Shown: piece by piece, positions 48,927 to 57,300 of the stretch | How positions within the stretch are numbered: the stretch's first letter is position 1 | How the letters are laid out: each line of letters begins with the position of its first letter | DNA from: JBBQTQ01 sp038213135 | GTDB lineage: Bacteria; Actinomycetota; Thermoleophilia; Gaiellales; Gaiellaceae | Reading direction: 5' to 3' | Assembly: GCA_038213135.1 (NCBI GenBank) | Contig: JBBQTQ010000003.1 | Span: 7,362-71,361 of the forward strand | DNA: 64,000 nucleotides | Notes under the pieces: generated by a model | Database searches by the model: none | What the model saw: the letters and a program-made list of their open reading frames with translations, nothing else | What the model was told of the DNA's origin: nothing | Translations under genes and position numbers: made by a program

Positions 48927-50034
48927 CGAGCGCCTGGGCCGGCTCGCCGACGTCCTCGTCGACTACTCGACCTCGGTGCGCGAGGGCGACCGCGTGCTGA
49001 TCGAGGCGCCGGAGCTCGCGACCCCGCTGGTCCTCGAGCTCTACCGGCGCGCGCTGGCCGCCGGCGCGTTCCCGACGACGAGAGTCTCGCCCGCAGGCTT
49101 GTCGGAGATCTTCTACCGCGAGGCCTCCGACGAGCAGCTGGACTGGCTCAGCCCGATCCGCGTCGCCGAGATGGAGGACGCCGACGTCCGGATCGCGATC
49201 GAAGGGCCGACGAACACGCGCGGCTTGACGAGCGTCGATCCGGCGCGCGTCGCTCGCTACTCGCGCACGACGGAGCCCGTCGCGAACCGCTCGCTCGAGC
49301 GCGCGGCAGCCGGGGAGCTGCGCTGGGCGCTCAGCGCCTTCCCGACGGACGCCTCGGCTCAGGACGCGGCAATGTCGCTACGCGAGTACGAGGACTTCGT
49401 CTATCGCGCCTGCTTCCTCGACGACGGCGACCCGATCGAGCGCTGGCAGCGCTTCGGCGAGCACGTCGAGGCGGTGGCGGCGTTCCTCGACCAGAAGAGC
49501 GAGCTGCGCGTCGTTGCCGAGGACACCGACCTGACGCTGGGTGTGGCGGGGCGGACCTGGATCCCCTGCCGCGGCCACGAGAACTTCCCCGACGGCGAGG
49601 TCTTCACCGGCCCGGTCGAGACGAGCGTGGAGGGGACGATCCGCTTCACCTTCCCGGCGGTCTTCAACCGGCGCGCTGTCGACGACGTGATGCTCCGCTT
49701 CGCGGGCGGCGAGGTGGTCGAGGCGACCGCGAGCCGCGGTCAGGAGCTGCTCGAGCAGATGCTCGGCATGGACGAGGGCGCGCGCCGCCTCGGTGAGTTC
49801 GCCTTCGGCCTCAACCCGGCGATCTCGACCTTCACGCGAAACATCCTCTTCGACGAGAAGATCGGCGGCACGATCCACATGGCCCTCGGCACCGGCTATC
49901 CGGAGAGCGGCAGCCTCAACCGCTCGGCGCTGCACTGGGACATGATCTGCGACCTCCGCGGCAGCAGCGAGGTCTACGCGGACGGCGAGCTCGTGTACCG
50001 GGACGGCGCGTTTTTGAACGGCTTGACATCCTAG
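48919..50034 (+). CDS. M29-family metallo-aminopeptidase, copy 2
   Basis: 371 residues, clearly duplicated from the preceding gene. Same metal region: DGEVFTGPVET, LGEFAFGLNPAI, FDEKIGGTIHMALGTGY and NRSALHWDMICDL. The N-terminal domain (YSTSVREGDRVLIEAPELA) has diverged most, which suggests different substrate preference or a hetero-oligomer. ATG lies within the end of copy 1, so translation is coupled. Confidence 0.93.
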   Translation: MSDERLGRLADVLVDYSTSVREGDRVLIEAPELATPLVLELYRRALAAGAFPTTRVSPAGLSEIFYREASDEQLDWLSPIRVAEMEDADVRIAIEGPTNTRGLTSVDPARVARYSRTTEPVANRSLERAAAGELRWALSAFPTDASAQDAAMSLREYEDFVYRACFLDDGDPIERWQRFGEHVEAVAAFLDQKSELRVVAEDTDLTLGVAGRTWIPCRGHENFPDGEVFTGPVETSVEGTIRFTFPAVFNRRAVDDVMLRFAGGEVVEATASRGQELLEQMLGMDEGARRLGEFAFGLNPAISTFTRNILFDEKIGGTIHMALGTGYPESGSLNRSALHWDMICDLRGSSEVYADGELVYRDGAFLNGLTS

Positions 50035-50042
50035 GAGGCTTC

Positions 50043-50431
50043 GTGCTTGACGCATCCGCGCAGGCGGCGTCATCGGTTCGGTGTTCCTTCTGCCAGAAGC
50101 TGGCGCCCCAGGTCAACAAGATGATCGCCGGGCCAGGGATCTACTCTGCGACCAGTGTGTCCGCGTCTGCGTGGGCATCCTTGACCACGCTCCTCCGGGA
50201 CCTGACGCGAGCGAGTCGCAGCTCCCGTCTTGGCAGTCGATGACCGACGGCGAGGTTCTCCGTCGCCTTCCTCGGATCGCCTCAGTGGCATCGCAAGCCG
50301 AGGGCGGGCTGCAGCGCTGAGTCGGAGAGGCTCGCCGTCGCGGCGCGTCTTGGGCACACGTCGGGGAAGCCCTCGGCATGTCACGGCAATCCGCGTGGGA
50401 GCGCTTCTCCAGGGGTGAATCGGAGGGCTGA
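50043..50431 (+). pseudogene. Broken ClpX-type zinc-finger / HTH protein
   Basis: From GTG 50043 the frame encodes VRCSFCQKLAPQVNKMIAGPGIY, the first half of a ClpX C4 zinc finger. A one-base loss right after the TAC at 50142-50144 moves the rest (LCDQCVRVCVGILDHA) to another frame. That frame runs to LLRRLPRIASVASQAEGG-like sequence and is cut by TGA at 50318-50320 where Trp is expected (LQR-W). It then resumes as an HTH (GASWAHVGEALGMSRQSAWERFS) up to TGA 50429. Intact relatives join this finger to a small HTH. Two independent lesions make true decay more likely than one sequencing error. Confidence 0.75.
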
Positions 50432-50506
50432 CCACCGTCGGGGGACATTTCGAACACTGGCGCACGCTGCGGGCTTGTCTCGCGAACCTGTCCGTGTGAA
50501 CCTTGT

Positions 50507-51166
50507 GTGGTGACCGCGGACGGTCCGGATCGAGGCGCGGCGCGGCAGCGGGTGCGCCATGTAATCGAGCGTCTGGTTCGTGATGGTGCGGCCGTCGCGG
50601 GGGACGGCACGGCTCATAGCTTGTTCCCCGTTGCCGTGGGCGCTGTCGAGGGGGAGGCGTTGCGGGACTGGGTCATACGCGAACGCGCGACCCGTACGGC
50701 GCTGTTCATCTGCGAAGGCCTGCTCGCGAACGGCAGCACGACCGCCCGACACGTCGTCGTAGACCCGTACCAGGCGACGAGATTCGCCAACTGCGGACTG
50801 CAGTTCCTCGACGAAGCGGGGCTGGCGGAGCTGGTGGAGTACCACGCAGAGGAGTCGCAGGTTGCACTGCCACGATTCCTGAGTGAAGGTCGGACTTTCG
50901 ACGCCGCGTTCGTCGACGGCAACCACCGTTTCGACCGAGTTTTCATCGACCTGGTTTACCTTGGGCGCCTGGTGCGCCCGGGAGGAATCGTGTTCGTCGA
51001 CGACTACCAGCTGCCCGCAGTCGGGCGCGCAGTCTCCTTCTGCCTGACGAATCTCGGGTGGACGGTCGAAGAGGTTTCAGCTGCGGATGATCTGCACCAG
51101 TGGGCCGTGACCCGCACCTCAGAATCGCCGGACACGCGGCCATTCGACTTCTACGTCGACTTCTAG
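50507..51166 (+). CDS. Class I methyltransferase-like protein lacking SAM motif I
   Basis: 219 residues with the second half of a Methyltransf_24-type fold: HVVVDPYQATRFANCGLQFL, FDAAFVDGNHRFDRVFIDLVYLGRLVRPGGIVFVDDYQ and FCLTNLGWTVEEV. The expected Gly-rich SAM loop (LEVG.GYG-like) should lie between RERATRT and ALFICEGLL, but the two are directly joined, an apparent in-frame loss of ~11 residues. The product probably cannot bind SAM normally. GTG 50507. Flanked by a pseudogene. Confidence 0.65.
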   Translation: MVTADGPDRGAARQRVRHVIERLVRDGAAVAGDGTAHSLFPVAVGAVEGEALRDWVIRERATRTALFICEGLLANGSTTARHVVVDPYQATRFANCGLQFLDEAGLAELVEYHAEESQVALPRFLSEGRTFDAAFVDGNHRFDRVFIDLVYLGRLVRPGGIVFVDDYQLPAVGRAVSFCLTNLGWTVEEVSAADDLHQWAVTRTSESPDTRPFDFYVDF

Positions 51167-51249
51167 CACCGCAGTCCGCCGCCCAAAGGACATTCCCATC
51201 ACTCGCGCACACGACGGTCTTTGGGGGGCCGCTGACGCCTTCCGAGTCG

Positions 51250-51255
51250 TAGAGT
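51250..51255 (+). promoter_or_regulatory. Putative -10 box (TAGAGT), leaderless type
   Basis: TAGAGT ends 6 nt before ATG 51262. Confidence 0.4.
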
Positions 51256-51261
51256 CTCGGC

Positions 51262-51756
51262 ATGATCGCGTTCCTCCTGGCGCTTACGCTTGCTCCCTGG
51301 ACCGATTCCCTTGAGTTCCGTCCCGTGCCTGGATGGCAGACCGGCACGAGCGGCAACACGCACTCGGTGTACGTTGGCCGTGGCACCCGAGTGACCGCAC
51401 CGCTGGAGTCGGCAGGGTGGATCGCAAAGAACGTTCGCTACCGAGACCACGCGACCGCCGACCCTCCGAACGAGACGCTCCCTCACTTGCCGTCGAACGC
51501 CGTGATCGTATGGGCCGTGATCTTCAACCCTGAGACCGGGGAGAAGCCGATCCGCCTTGACGTCGATAGGGCGAGACGCTTCGATTGCTGCGAGGCGGCA
51601 TACGTCGCGGGCGGCGAGTACGAACTGACAGGCTCTGGCCCCGGTCACGCGTACTCCGTCATCGTTCGCATCTACTTCGGGTCACATCCGACCAGCAGCC
51701 TTCGCGCCCAGGCCCAGCGTGCGCTGAATCAACTCGAGCTGCCGTCGCCTCGATAA
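51262..51756 (+). CDS. Exported protein of unknown function
   Basis: 164 residues with a short hydrophobic N-terminus (IAFLLALTLAPW) that could be a signal peptide or anchor. The rest is beta-rich with CC at ~110 (RFDCCEAAYVAGGEYELTG) and VIVRIYFGSHPTSSLRAQAQRALNQLEL. No domain recognised. The leaderless box supports the ATG. Lies in the accessory stretch before the SOS-controlled LysM gene. Confidence 0.55.
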   Translation: MIAFLLALTLAPWTDSLEFRPVPGWQTGTSGNTHSVYVGRGTRVTAPLESAGWIAKNVRYRDHATADPPNETLPHLPSNAVIVWAVIFNPETGEKPIRLDVDRARRFDCCEAAYVAGGEYELTGSGPGHAYSVIVRIYFGSHPTSSLRAQAQRALNQLELPSPR

Positions 51757-51829
51757 AAGGCGTCAACTCGCGCGACATTCCCGATCGCTGGCCCACGGCA
51801 GCGGCCTCTCGCTCGAAGGGATAGTTGCC

Positions 51830-51858
51830 TTGACACGAACACGCGTTCGCTCTAGACT
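51830..51858 (+). promoter_or_regulatory. Strong sigma-70-type promoter of the LysM gene
   Basis: TTGACA (51830-51835), spacer of 17 nt, TAGACT (51853-51858). This is the only consensus -35/-10 pair seen in the window. ATG follows 9 nt after the -10, so the transcript has almost no leader. The spacer is filled by a LexA-type box. Confidence 0.8.
51836..51849. promoter_or_regulatory. LexA (SOS) box 1
   Basis: CGAACACGCGTTCG: perfect CGAAC-N4-GTTCG dyad, the Gram-positive/actinobacterial LexA operator form. It begins at the base after the -35 and fills the promoter spacer. Confidence 0.85.
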
Positions 51859-51860
51859 TG

Positions 51861-51874
51861 CGAACAGATGTTCG
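51861..51874. promoter_or_regulatory. LexA (SOS) box 2
   Basis: CGAACAGATGTTCG: a second perfect CGAAC-N4-GTTCG dyad, 25 nt after the first. It starts 3 nt after the -10 and contains the ATG at 51868. Confidence 0.85.
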
Positions 51875-52107
51875 TAAGGATCGCATCCCTGCTCGCCGTC
51901 GTCGCCGCGATCGTGGCATTCGCGGCACGTCCCTCGGGTGGGGCGGGGCCGCAGCAGACATACGTGGTGAAGGCAACTGACACGCTCTGGTCGATCGCCA
52001 CGACGCACTACGCGGGTGACCCGCGCGAGGGGATCTGGAAGCTCGAGCACCTGAACCATCTGCGCGGAGCGCTGCTCAATCCAGGGCGGAAGCTGCTCCT
52101 TCCGTAG
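51868..52107 (+). CDS. SOS-regulated membrane-anchored LysM protein (YneA-like division inhibitor candidate)
   Basis: 79 residues: one N-terminal membrane helix or signal (RIASLLAVVAAIVAFAA), a short linker, then one LysM domain (QTYVVKATDTLWSIATTHYAGDPREG...LNPGRKLLLP) that should bind peptidoglycan. Size, topology and control match Bacillus YneA, an SOS-induced LysM protein that stops division after DNA damage; Mycobacterium Rv2719c and Corynebacterium DivS play the same part. The promoter has two LexA boxes, one overlapping the start codon. lexA itself is not in the window. Division inhibition is inferred. Confidence 0.88.
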   Translation: MFVRIASLLAVVAAIVAFAARPSGGAGPQQTYVVKATDTLWSIATTHYAGDPREGIWKLEHLNHLRGALLNPGRKLLLP

Positions 52108-52131
52108 ACGGGGGCGAAGAGGAGCCGCGCC

Positions 52132-52137
52132 TAGAAT
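52132..52137 (+). promoter_or_regulatory. Putative -10 box (TAGAAT) for rnz
   Basis: TAGAAT ends 6 nt before GTG 52144; leaderless type. Confidence 0.45.
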
Positions 52138-52143
52138 CGGCGG

Positions 52144-53139
52144 GTGGACCTCGACGTCGTCTTCCTCGGCACCGCTGGCTCGATGCCAACGGCGCAGCGC
52201 TCGCCGACGGCGCTCATGGTGCGCCGCGGCGGTGAGCGGCTGCTCTTCGACTGCGCGGAGGGCACGCAACGCCAGATGCTCGGCTCGGCGGTCGGGCTCG
52301 TCGATCTGCGCGAGGTCTTCCTGACCCACTACCACGCCGACCATTACCTCGGTCTGCCCGGAATGCTGAAGACGTTCGCCCTGCGCGGGCGGGAGGTGCC
52401 GATCAAGATCTACGGGCCGCGTGGCCTGCGCGAGCTCTTCGGCGCGCTGCGCCGGATCTTCGGGCGGCTCACCTACGAGTACGAGCTCGTCGAGCTCGCC
52501 CCGGGGGAGAGGCTCGAGCGTGGCGACTACTACCTCGAGACCTTCGCCGTGTCGCACGGCGTCACGGCGATCGGCTACGCGCTCGTCGAGTACCCGCGGC
52601 CGGGGCGCTTCGACGTCGCCGCAGCCGACGCGCTCGGTATCCCGTCCGGCCCGGAGCGCGGCACGCTCCAGCACGGGGAGCCGGTCACCCTTCCCGACGG
52701 CCGGGTGATCACGCCGGACACGGTCCTCGGGCCGCCGCGGCCGGGGCGCAAGCTGGCAATCACGGGCGACACTGGGCCCGAGCGAGGCATCCTGCCGGCC
52801 GTCCATGGCGCCGACTTGCTCGTCCACGAGGCGACGTTCCTCGACGAGGAGCGCGAGCGCGCCCGCGAGACAGCGCACTCGACCGCGATCGACGCCGCCG
52901 AGCTGGCGCGCGACGCCGAGGTCGGCATGCTCGCCCTGACGCACCTCTCGAGCCGCTACTTCGGGCCCGAGGTCGCGCGCGAGGCTCGCACCGTCTTCCC
53001 GGAAACGGTCGTCCCGAGGGACTTCGACATCATCGACCTCCCCTTCAGGGAGCGCGGCACGCCTAAGCTTCTGAAGGGCGGGGCGCTTCATCGCCGCGCC
53101 GAGGAACCGGTGCCGATCGCCGAAGGGAGCCCGTTGTGA
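52144..53139 (+). CDS. rnz: Ribonuclease Z / MBL-fold RNase
   Basis: 331 residues. Trims tRNA 3' ends by endonucleolytic cleavage. Zinc site THYHADHYLGLPGM (His62, His64, Asp66, His67), DTGPERGI, HEATFLDEERERARETAHST and LTHLSSRYF, all in family order, with the nucleic-acid-binding exosite arm region ~150-190. None of the four tRNA genes here encodes CCA, which is consistent with a need for RNase Z plus CCA addition. Stop overlaps the next start by 4 nt. Confidence 0.93.
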   Translation: MDLDVVFLGTAGSMPTAQRSPTALMVRRGGERLLFDCAEGTQRQMLGSAVGLVDLREVFLTHYHADHYLGLPGMLKTFALRGREVPIKIYGPRGLRELFGALRRIFGRLTYEYELVELAPGERLERGDYYLETFAVSHGVTAIGYALVEYPRPGRFDVAAADALGIPSGPERGTLQHGEPVTLPDGRVITPDTVLGPPRPGRKLAITGDTGPERGILPAVHGADLLVHEATFLDEERERARETAHSTAIDAAELARDAEVGMLALTHLSSRYFGPEVAREARTVFPETVVPRDFDIIDLPFRERGTPKLLKGGALHRRAEEPVPIAEGSPL

Positions 53140-53369
53140 CCGGAATGGTGCAAGTCGCACTCGCAGAGGACGTCACCTCCGCCGAGGAGATCCGCGCGAT
53201 CCTCCGCGCTGCCGGCATCGAGTCCGAGCTCGAAACCGCGGTCGACCATCACCCGAGCGCGACCGAGGACGCACCGCAGAAGGTGCTCGTCGACGAGAGC
53301 AACGTCGAGGCCGCCCAGCACGCGATCGAGACGATGAGCGACCCCGACGAGCTGATCGCCGAGCCGTAA
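53136..53369 (+). CDS. DUF2007-like small protein
   Basis: 77 residues with the ferredoxin-like DUF2007 pattern: VALAEDVTSAEEIRAILRAAGIESEL, then KVLVDESNVEAAQHAIE. Such domains are annotated as putative signal-transducing or PII-like; the function is unknown. GTG overlaps the rnz stop. Confidence 0.75.
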   Translation: MTGMVQVALAEDVTSAEEIRAILRAAGIESELETAVDHHPSATEDAPQKVLVDESNVEAAQHAIETMSDPDELIAEP

Positions 53370-54091
53370 CCGCGAAGCCCGACTTTGACCGGCTGGCGGC
53401 GAGCTACGACCGCCTCCGCCCAACGGACACCGAGCTGCTGGAGAAGTTGCTCCTCGTTCTCGGCGCGCCGGGCCGGCTGCTGGACGTCGGCTGCGGCACG
53501 GGCAGCCTCGCCGCGGCGCTCGCCGAGCGCGGCTTCCGGGTCTGGGGCGTCGACGCCTCGCCCGAGATGGTCGCCGCAGCGCGCGCCAAGTCGGTCGCTG
53601 CCAAGCGGGCCCGGGCGGAGTCGCTGCCGTTCAAGGGCAGCTGGTTCGACCGGGTCGTCTTCCAGCTCGTCGCGCACCTGGTCGACCGCCCGCAAGCGTT
53701 CGCGGAGGCGCATCGCGTGCTCGCCGACGGCGGCCGGATCGCCGTCGTCACCTTCGCGCCGGAGCACTTCGCCGGCTTCTACCTGAACCGCCTCTTCCCC
53801 TCGATCCTCCGGATCGACGGCGAGCGCTTCCCAGCGCCCGAGCAGCTGACCGCAGAGCTCACGGACGCCGGCTTCGACCCGCCGCGCTTCACCGAGCACC
53901 GCCGCGAGGTCGTCCAGAGCCGCGACGACGTGCTCGAGCGCATCCGCGCCCGCCACATCTCGACACTCGAGCTGATCCCGCAGGACGAGTACGAGGAGGG
54001 CCTCGCGCGCGCCGAGCGCGAGCTGCCCGACCCCGTCCGATCGACGAGAAACTGGCTGATCGCCGCCGCGGCCGCTAGAGGGGCGGGGTGA
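53366..54091 (+). CDS. Class I SAM-dependent methyltransferase; start uncertain
   Basis: About 240 residues. Methyltransf_11/25-type: DFDRLAASYDRLRP at the N-terminus, motif I RLLDVGCGTGSLAAAL, VWGVDASPEMV, AESLPFKGSWFDRVVFQLVAHLV and AHRVLADGGRIAVVTF. Substrate unknown. The conserved N-terminus (from 53375) has no ATG, GTG or TTG before it back through DUF2007; the first usual start is TTG 53447, which would remove the N-terminal helix. A GTA at 53366 or CTG 53393 may be used, or a base is wrong. Confidence 0.8.
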   Translation, partial: VTAKPDFDRLAASYDRLRPTDTELLEKLLLVLGAPGRLLDVGCGTGSLAAALAERGFRVWGVDASPEMVAAARAKSVAAKRARAESLPFKGSWFDRVVFQLVAHLVDRPQAFAEAHRVLADGGRIAVVTFAPEHFAGFYLNRLFPSILRIDGERFPAPEQLTAELTDAGFDPPRFTEHRREVVQSRDDVLERIRARHISTLELIPQDEYEEGLARAERELPDPVRSTRNWLIAAAAARGAG

Positions 54092-54314
54092 TGCCTTCGG
54101 GCCGCCGCAGTCGAACGCCGAGTTTTGCCAGACCGTTGTAGAGCTGTTGGTAGCGGTCTCGCCTGCCGACGGCCAGCGCGGATCGATCGTCCGCGAGCTC
54201 GGCGATCATGCGCTCGTGGTACTTCGCATACCAGGTAGCCGCGCCGACGACAGCTTCCAGTTCCCGGCTCGACAGCTCCTCGAGGACCGGAACTTGGGCG
54301 GCATTGACGGACAC
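54075..54314 (-). CDS. Small helical protein next to the type IIG enzyme
   Basis: 79 residues from GTG 54314 (longer alternative ATG 54353). All-helical look: VLEELSSRELEAVVGAATWYAKYHERMIAELADDRSALAVGRRDRYQQLYNGLAKLGV. No domain recognised. It is divergent from the restriction-modification gene by 56 nt, so a controller or antitoxin-type role is possible but has no direct support. Overlaps the convergent methyltransferase by 17 nt. Confidence 0.6.
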   Translation of the reverse strand: MSVNAAQVPVLEELSSRELEAVVGAATWYAKYHERMIAELADDRSALAVGRRDRYQQLYNGLAKLGVRLRRPEGITPPL

Positions 54315-54370
54315 GTGGGCGATGCTAGCGGCGGCTCCGGCCGACATCGTCAAGAGTCTGAATCGAGACT

Positions 54371-57300
54371 GTGACGACTCTCACACCCGAGCAGAAGAAG
54401 AAGCTCGCGACGCTCCAGGCGGCCATCGACGGGTATGGCGCGATCTATCGAAAGCTGCGTCAGGCGAGCGACCTTGCCAAGTATCTGGCCAACAAGGGTT
54501 CGCAGGCCGATGAGCTGATCCTCACCGGGCCGGTGCTGCGCACCATCATCGAGCGAGTCCTCGGCTTCCCGCCTGGCTCATACCTGGAGCAGCTCGGCAA
54601 GTCCGGGAAGAAGCCGGACTTCACGCCCGACGACCTCCTGGCTCATCCCTTCGTGTTCGACTCGAAGAGCTCGGACGAGAACCTGCTCAAGCACGAAGCC
54701 CAGATTCGCGGCTACATGACTCAGCGGCGGCTCGACTTCGGAATCCTCTTCAACCTCAGAGAGTTCCGAGTCCTTCGAGCCCACGCGACGGGCTTCGACG
54801 AGGCTCTCTCGTTCCACGTCCTGCCGCTCTGGCAGCTTGCCCGCGGCGAGGCACTGCCGGCCACCGAGCTCGACCGCTTCATGGCGTTCTGCCAGACGTT
54901 CGGCCACCAGACGCTGACTCTGGAGGAGAAGGTCGTTCGGATCGCCGATCAGCCGAGCTGGTCGCAACGGCTGAAGCAGGAGGACCTCAGAGTTGACGTC
55001 GACGATCTCGTCGAACGCCTTCGTCGCCTCTCGGTTCGTCTCGCGGAGGACGCCGGAGCGATCGTGATCGAGCTCGATCACCTGCTGGACGCAGAGCCTT
55101 CGCGAGAGAGAAGGCTGCTCGAGGAGCTCCAGCTGCTCGCGAACGACCTCGCACCGGGAACCGGTCCGGCCGAGCTACCGGAGAAGGTCAAGGCGTGGAG
55201 ATCGACGGAGGGGCTGCCGGCCCACAGCTGGCGCCAGTACCTCCTGCGCGTCGCCTATCTCGCGCTGACGCGGATCCTCCTCTACCGCGCCTGGGAGGAT
55301 GTCCAGTTCGTCGAGTCCTACCTGCACGACGGCGGCTTCGAGCTCTGGTACGAGCGGAAGCACAACGACGCGCGGAAAGTGCTCGACGAAGCCTTCCTCC
55401 ACGGCTACCAGCAGTACCCCTGGCTGTTCGGGCGCGAGAACAACTACGACTGGTACCACCCCCGCGAGGAGGCTCTCGTCGACGTGCTCTACGCGCTGGC
55501 ACCCGAGCCGCTCGGAAAGCTCGATGCGGACGTGCTCGGCGCGCTGTACGAGACCTACGTCGAGGCCATCGACCGCGACCGTCTCGGACAGTTCTTCACG
55601 CCGCGCAGCGTGGTCAGGTTCATGCTCGACCGCGCCGGTTTCCGGGAGGATCGCGGCGACGGCGTCTTCCGGATCGAGGGCGACGAGCGGAAGCCCAAGC
55701 AGGTGCTCGACTTCGCCACGGGCTCGGGCGGCTTTCTCGTCGAGGCGGCTCGCCGCATCATCGACGCGGTTCAGCCGGACGAGGCGAAGAGCCTCCGTGA
55801 GGCGCTGACGGCCATCGTCGCCGGGTTCACCGGCGGCGAGATCAGTCCCTTCCCTTACTACCTGACCGAGGTGAACCTGCTGCTCCAGGTCTCCCGGCTG
55901 CTCGGGCCGCTGCGGGCTGCCGAGCACCATGCTGTCGCGTCTTTCGGGGCTCTCGGCGTGCTCCCCGTTGACACGCTTTCGGCGAAGAGTGCGGCAGCAG
56001 CGAGCCTGGATGTGAAGCCCGAACTGCGGTCGGACCTGGCCGAGCTCCCGGACGACGATCGGATCGGGCTCGTTCCACTGACGGGCGAGAAACGCGACGT
56101 CTATCGCGAGCGCCTGCGGCAGGACGGGTTCTTCGACCTGGTCGTCGGCAATCCGCCCTACGTCAGCGAGGCGAACAACAAGCCGCTGTTCGACCGCCTC
56201 CGCAAGATCGCCGCTTGGAAAGGCATCTACCGAGGGAAGACCGACTACCTCTACTACTTCCTCTGGCTCGCCGTCGAGAAGGTCAAGCCCGGCGGCCGGT
56301 TTTGTGTGATCACGCCCGCCGGCTGGATGAACGCCGGCGCCGCCGCCTTCCTGCGCGAGAAGCTCGCCGGCGAGCTACGGCTCGACGAGCTATTCCTTTT
56401 CGGCAGTTACCGGCTCTTCGCGACCGAGAGCAGCGCGCCAACGCCGACGGTGGAGAGCGCGATCCTCGTCGCGACGAAGACCCGCGCCCGCGTGACCCAC
56501 AAGCTGCGAGTGGTCGCGCTCGAAGACGAGAGCGCGGCTCCGGCCGATCGTGACGAGCTGCTCGCCGAGCTGACGCGCCGCGCACGTGGAAAGCCGGGCC
56601 GGAAGAGCGGGATTCACGTCCACGATGTGCTTCAGAGCGAGCTTCGGCCGGAGCTGCCGTGGGCGGTGAAGCATGCGGCTGGGGATCTCGCCTCACGCGT
56701 GGTCGTGCATATAGAGCGACGCCAGCTGGACAACGAAGCAGGAATCGAGCCGCTGGGCGCCGCCTGCAGGATCTTCATGGGGATCGAAACCGGCGCTGAC
56801 TCGTACACGCCGCGCATACGCAAACGGCTGGAGCCCAATGTTCGAAGCAAGATCGAGGCTGCGGGTGCAAGACTCGGTGATCCGATCCTTCAATTGTCTC
56901 CTGAGGTCGCCGGGAGGGAACCGTGGTCAATGAATCCCGATGTCCTCGCGAAAGCTCCTGAGCCCGAAGCGATCCTGTACGGAGCAATTGACGACGCGGA
57001 CCACGTCGTGTTCGTGCGTCTTGAGCGTGATGCGCGAGTTCCGGAACCCATTCTTAAGGCGCTCGATCTATGGCGACCGATTCTCTCGACGCGAGCCGAG
57101 ATTGCTCGCAATACAAAGAGAGCTTGGTGGGAAACGGCTTGGCCGAGAGATTCTCGCGATCTTGACGCCGCGAAAGTAATCGGACTTCACAGGACGCACC
57201 GCGGGCGGTTCGCGCTCGACGAAGCTGGGGCGTGGAAACCCGGCAAGTCAGCTGTGGTGATCGTGCCTCGCAACGACGCCTTGTCCGTGGCTTATCTGTG

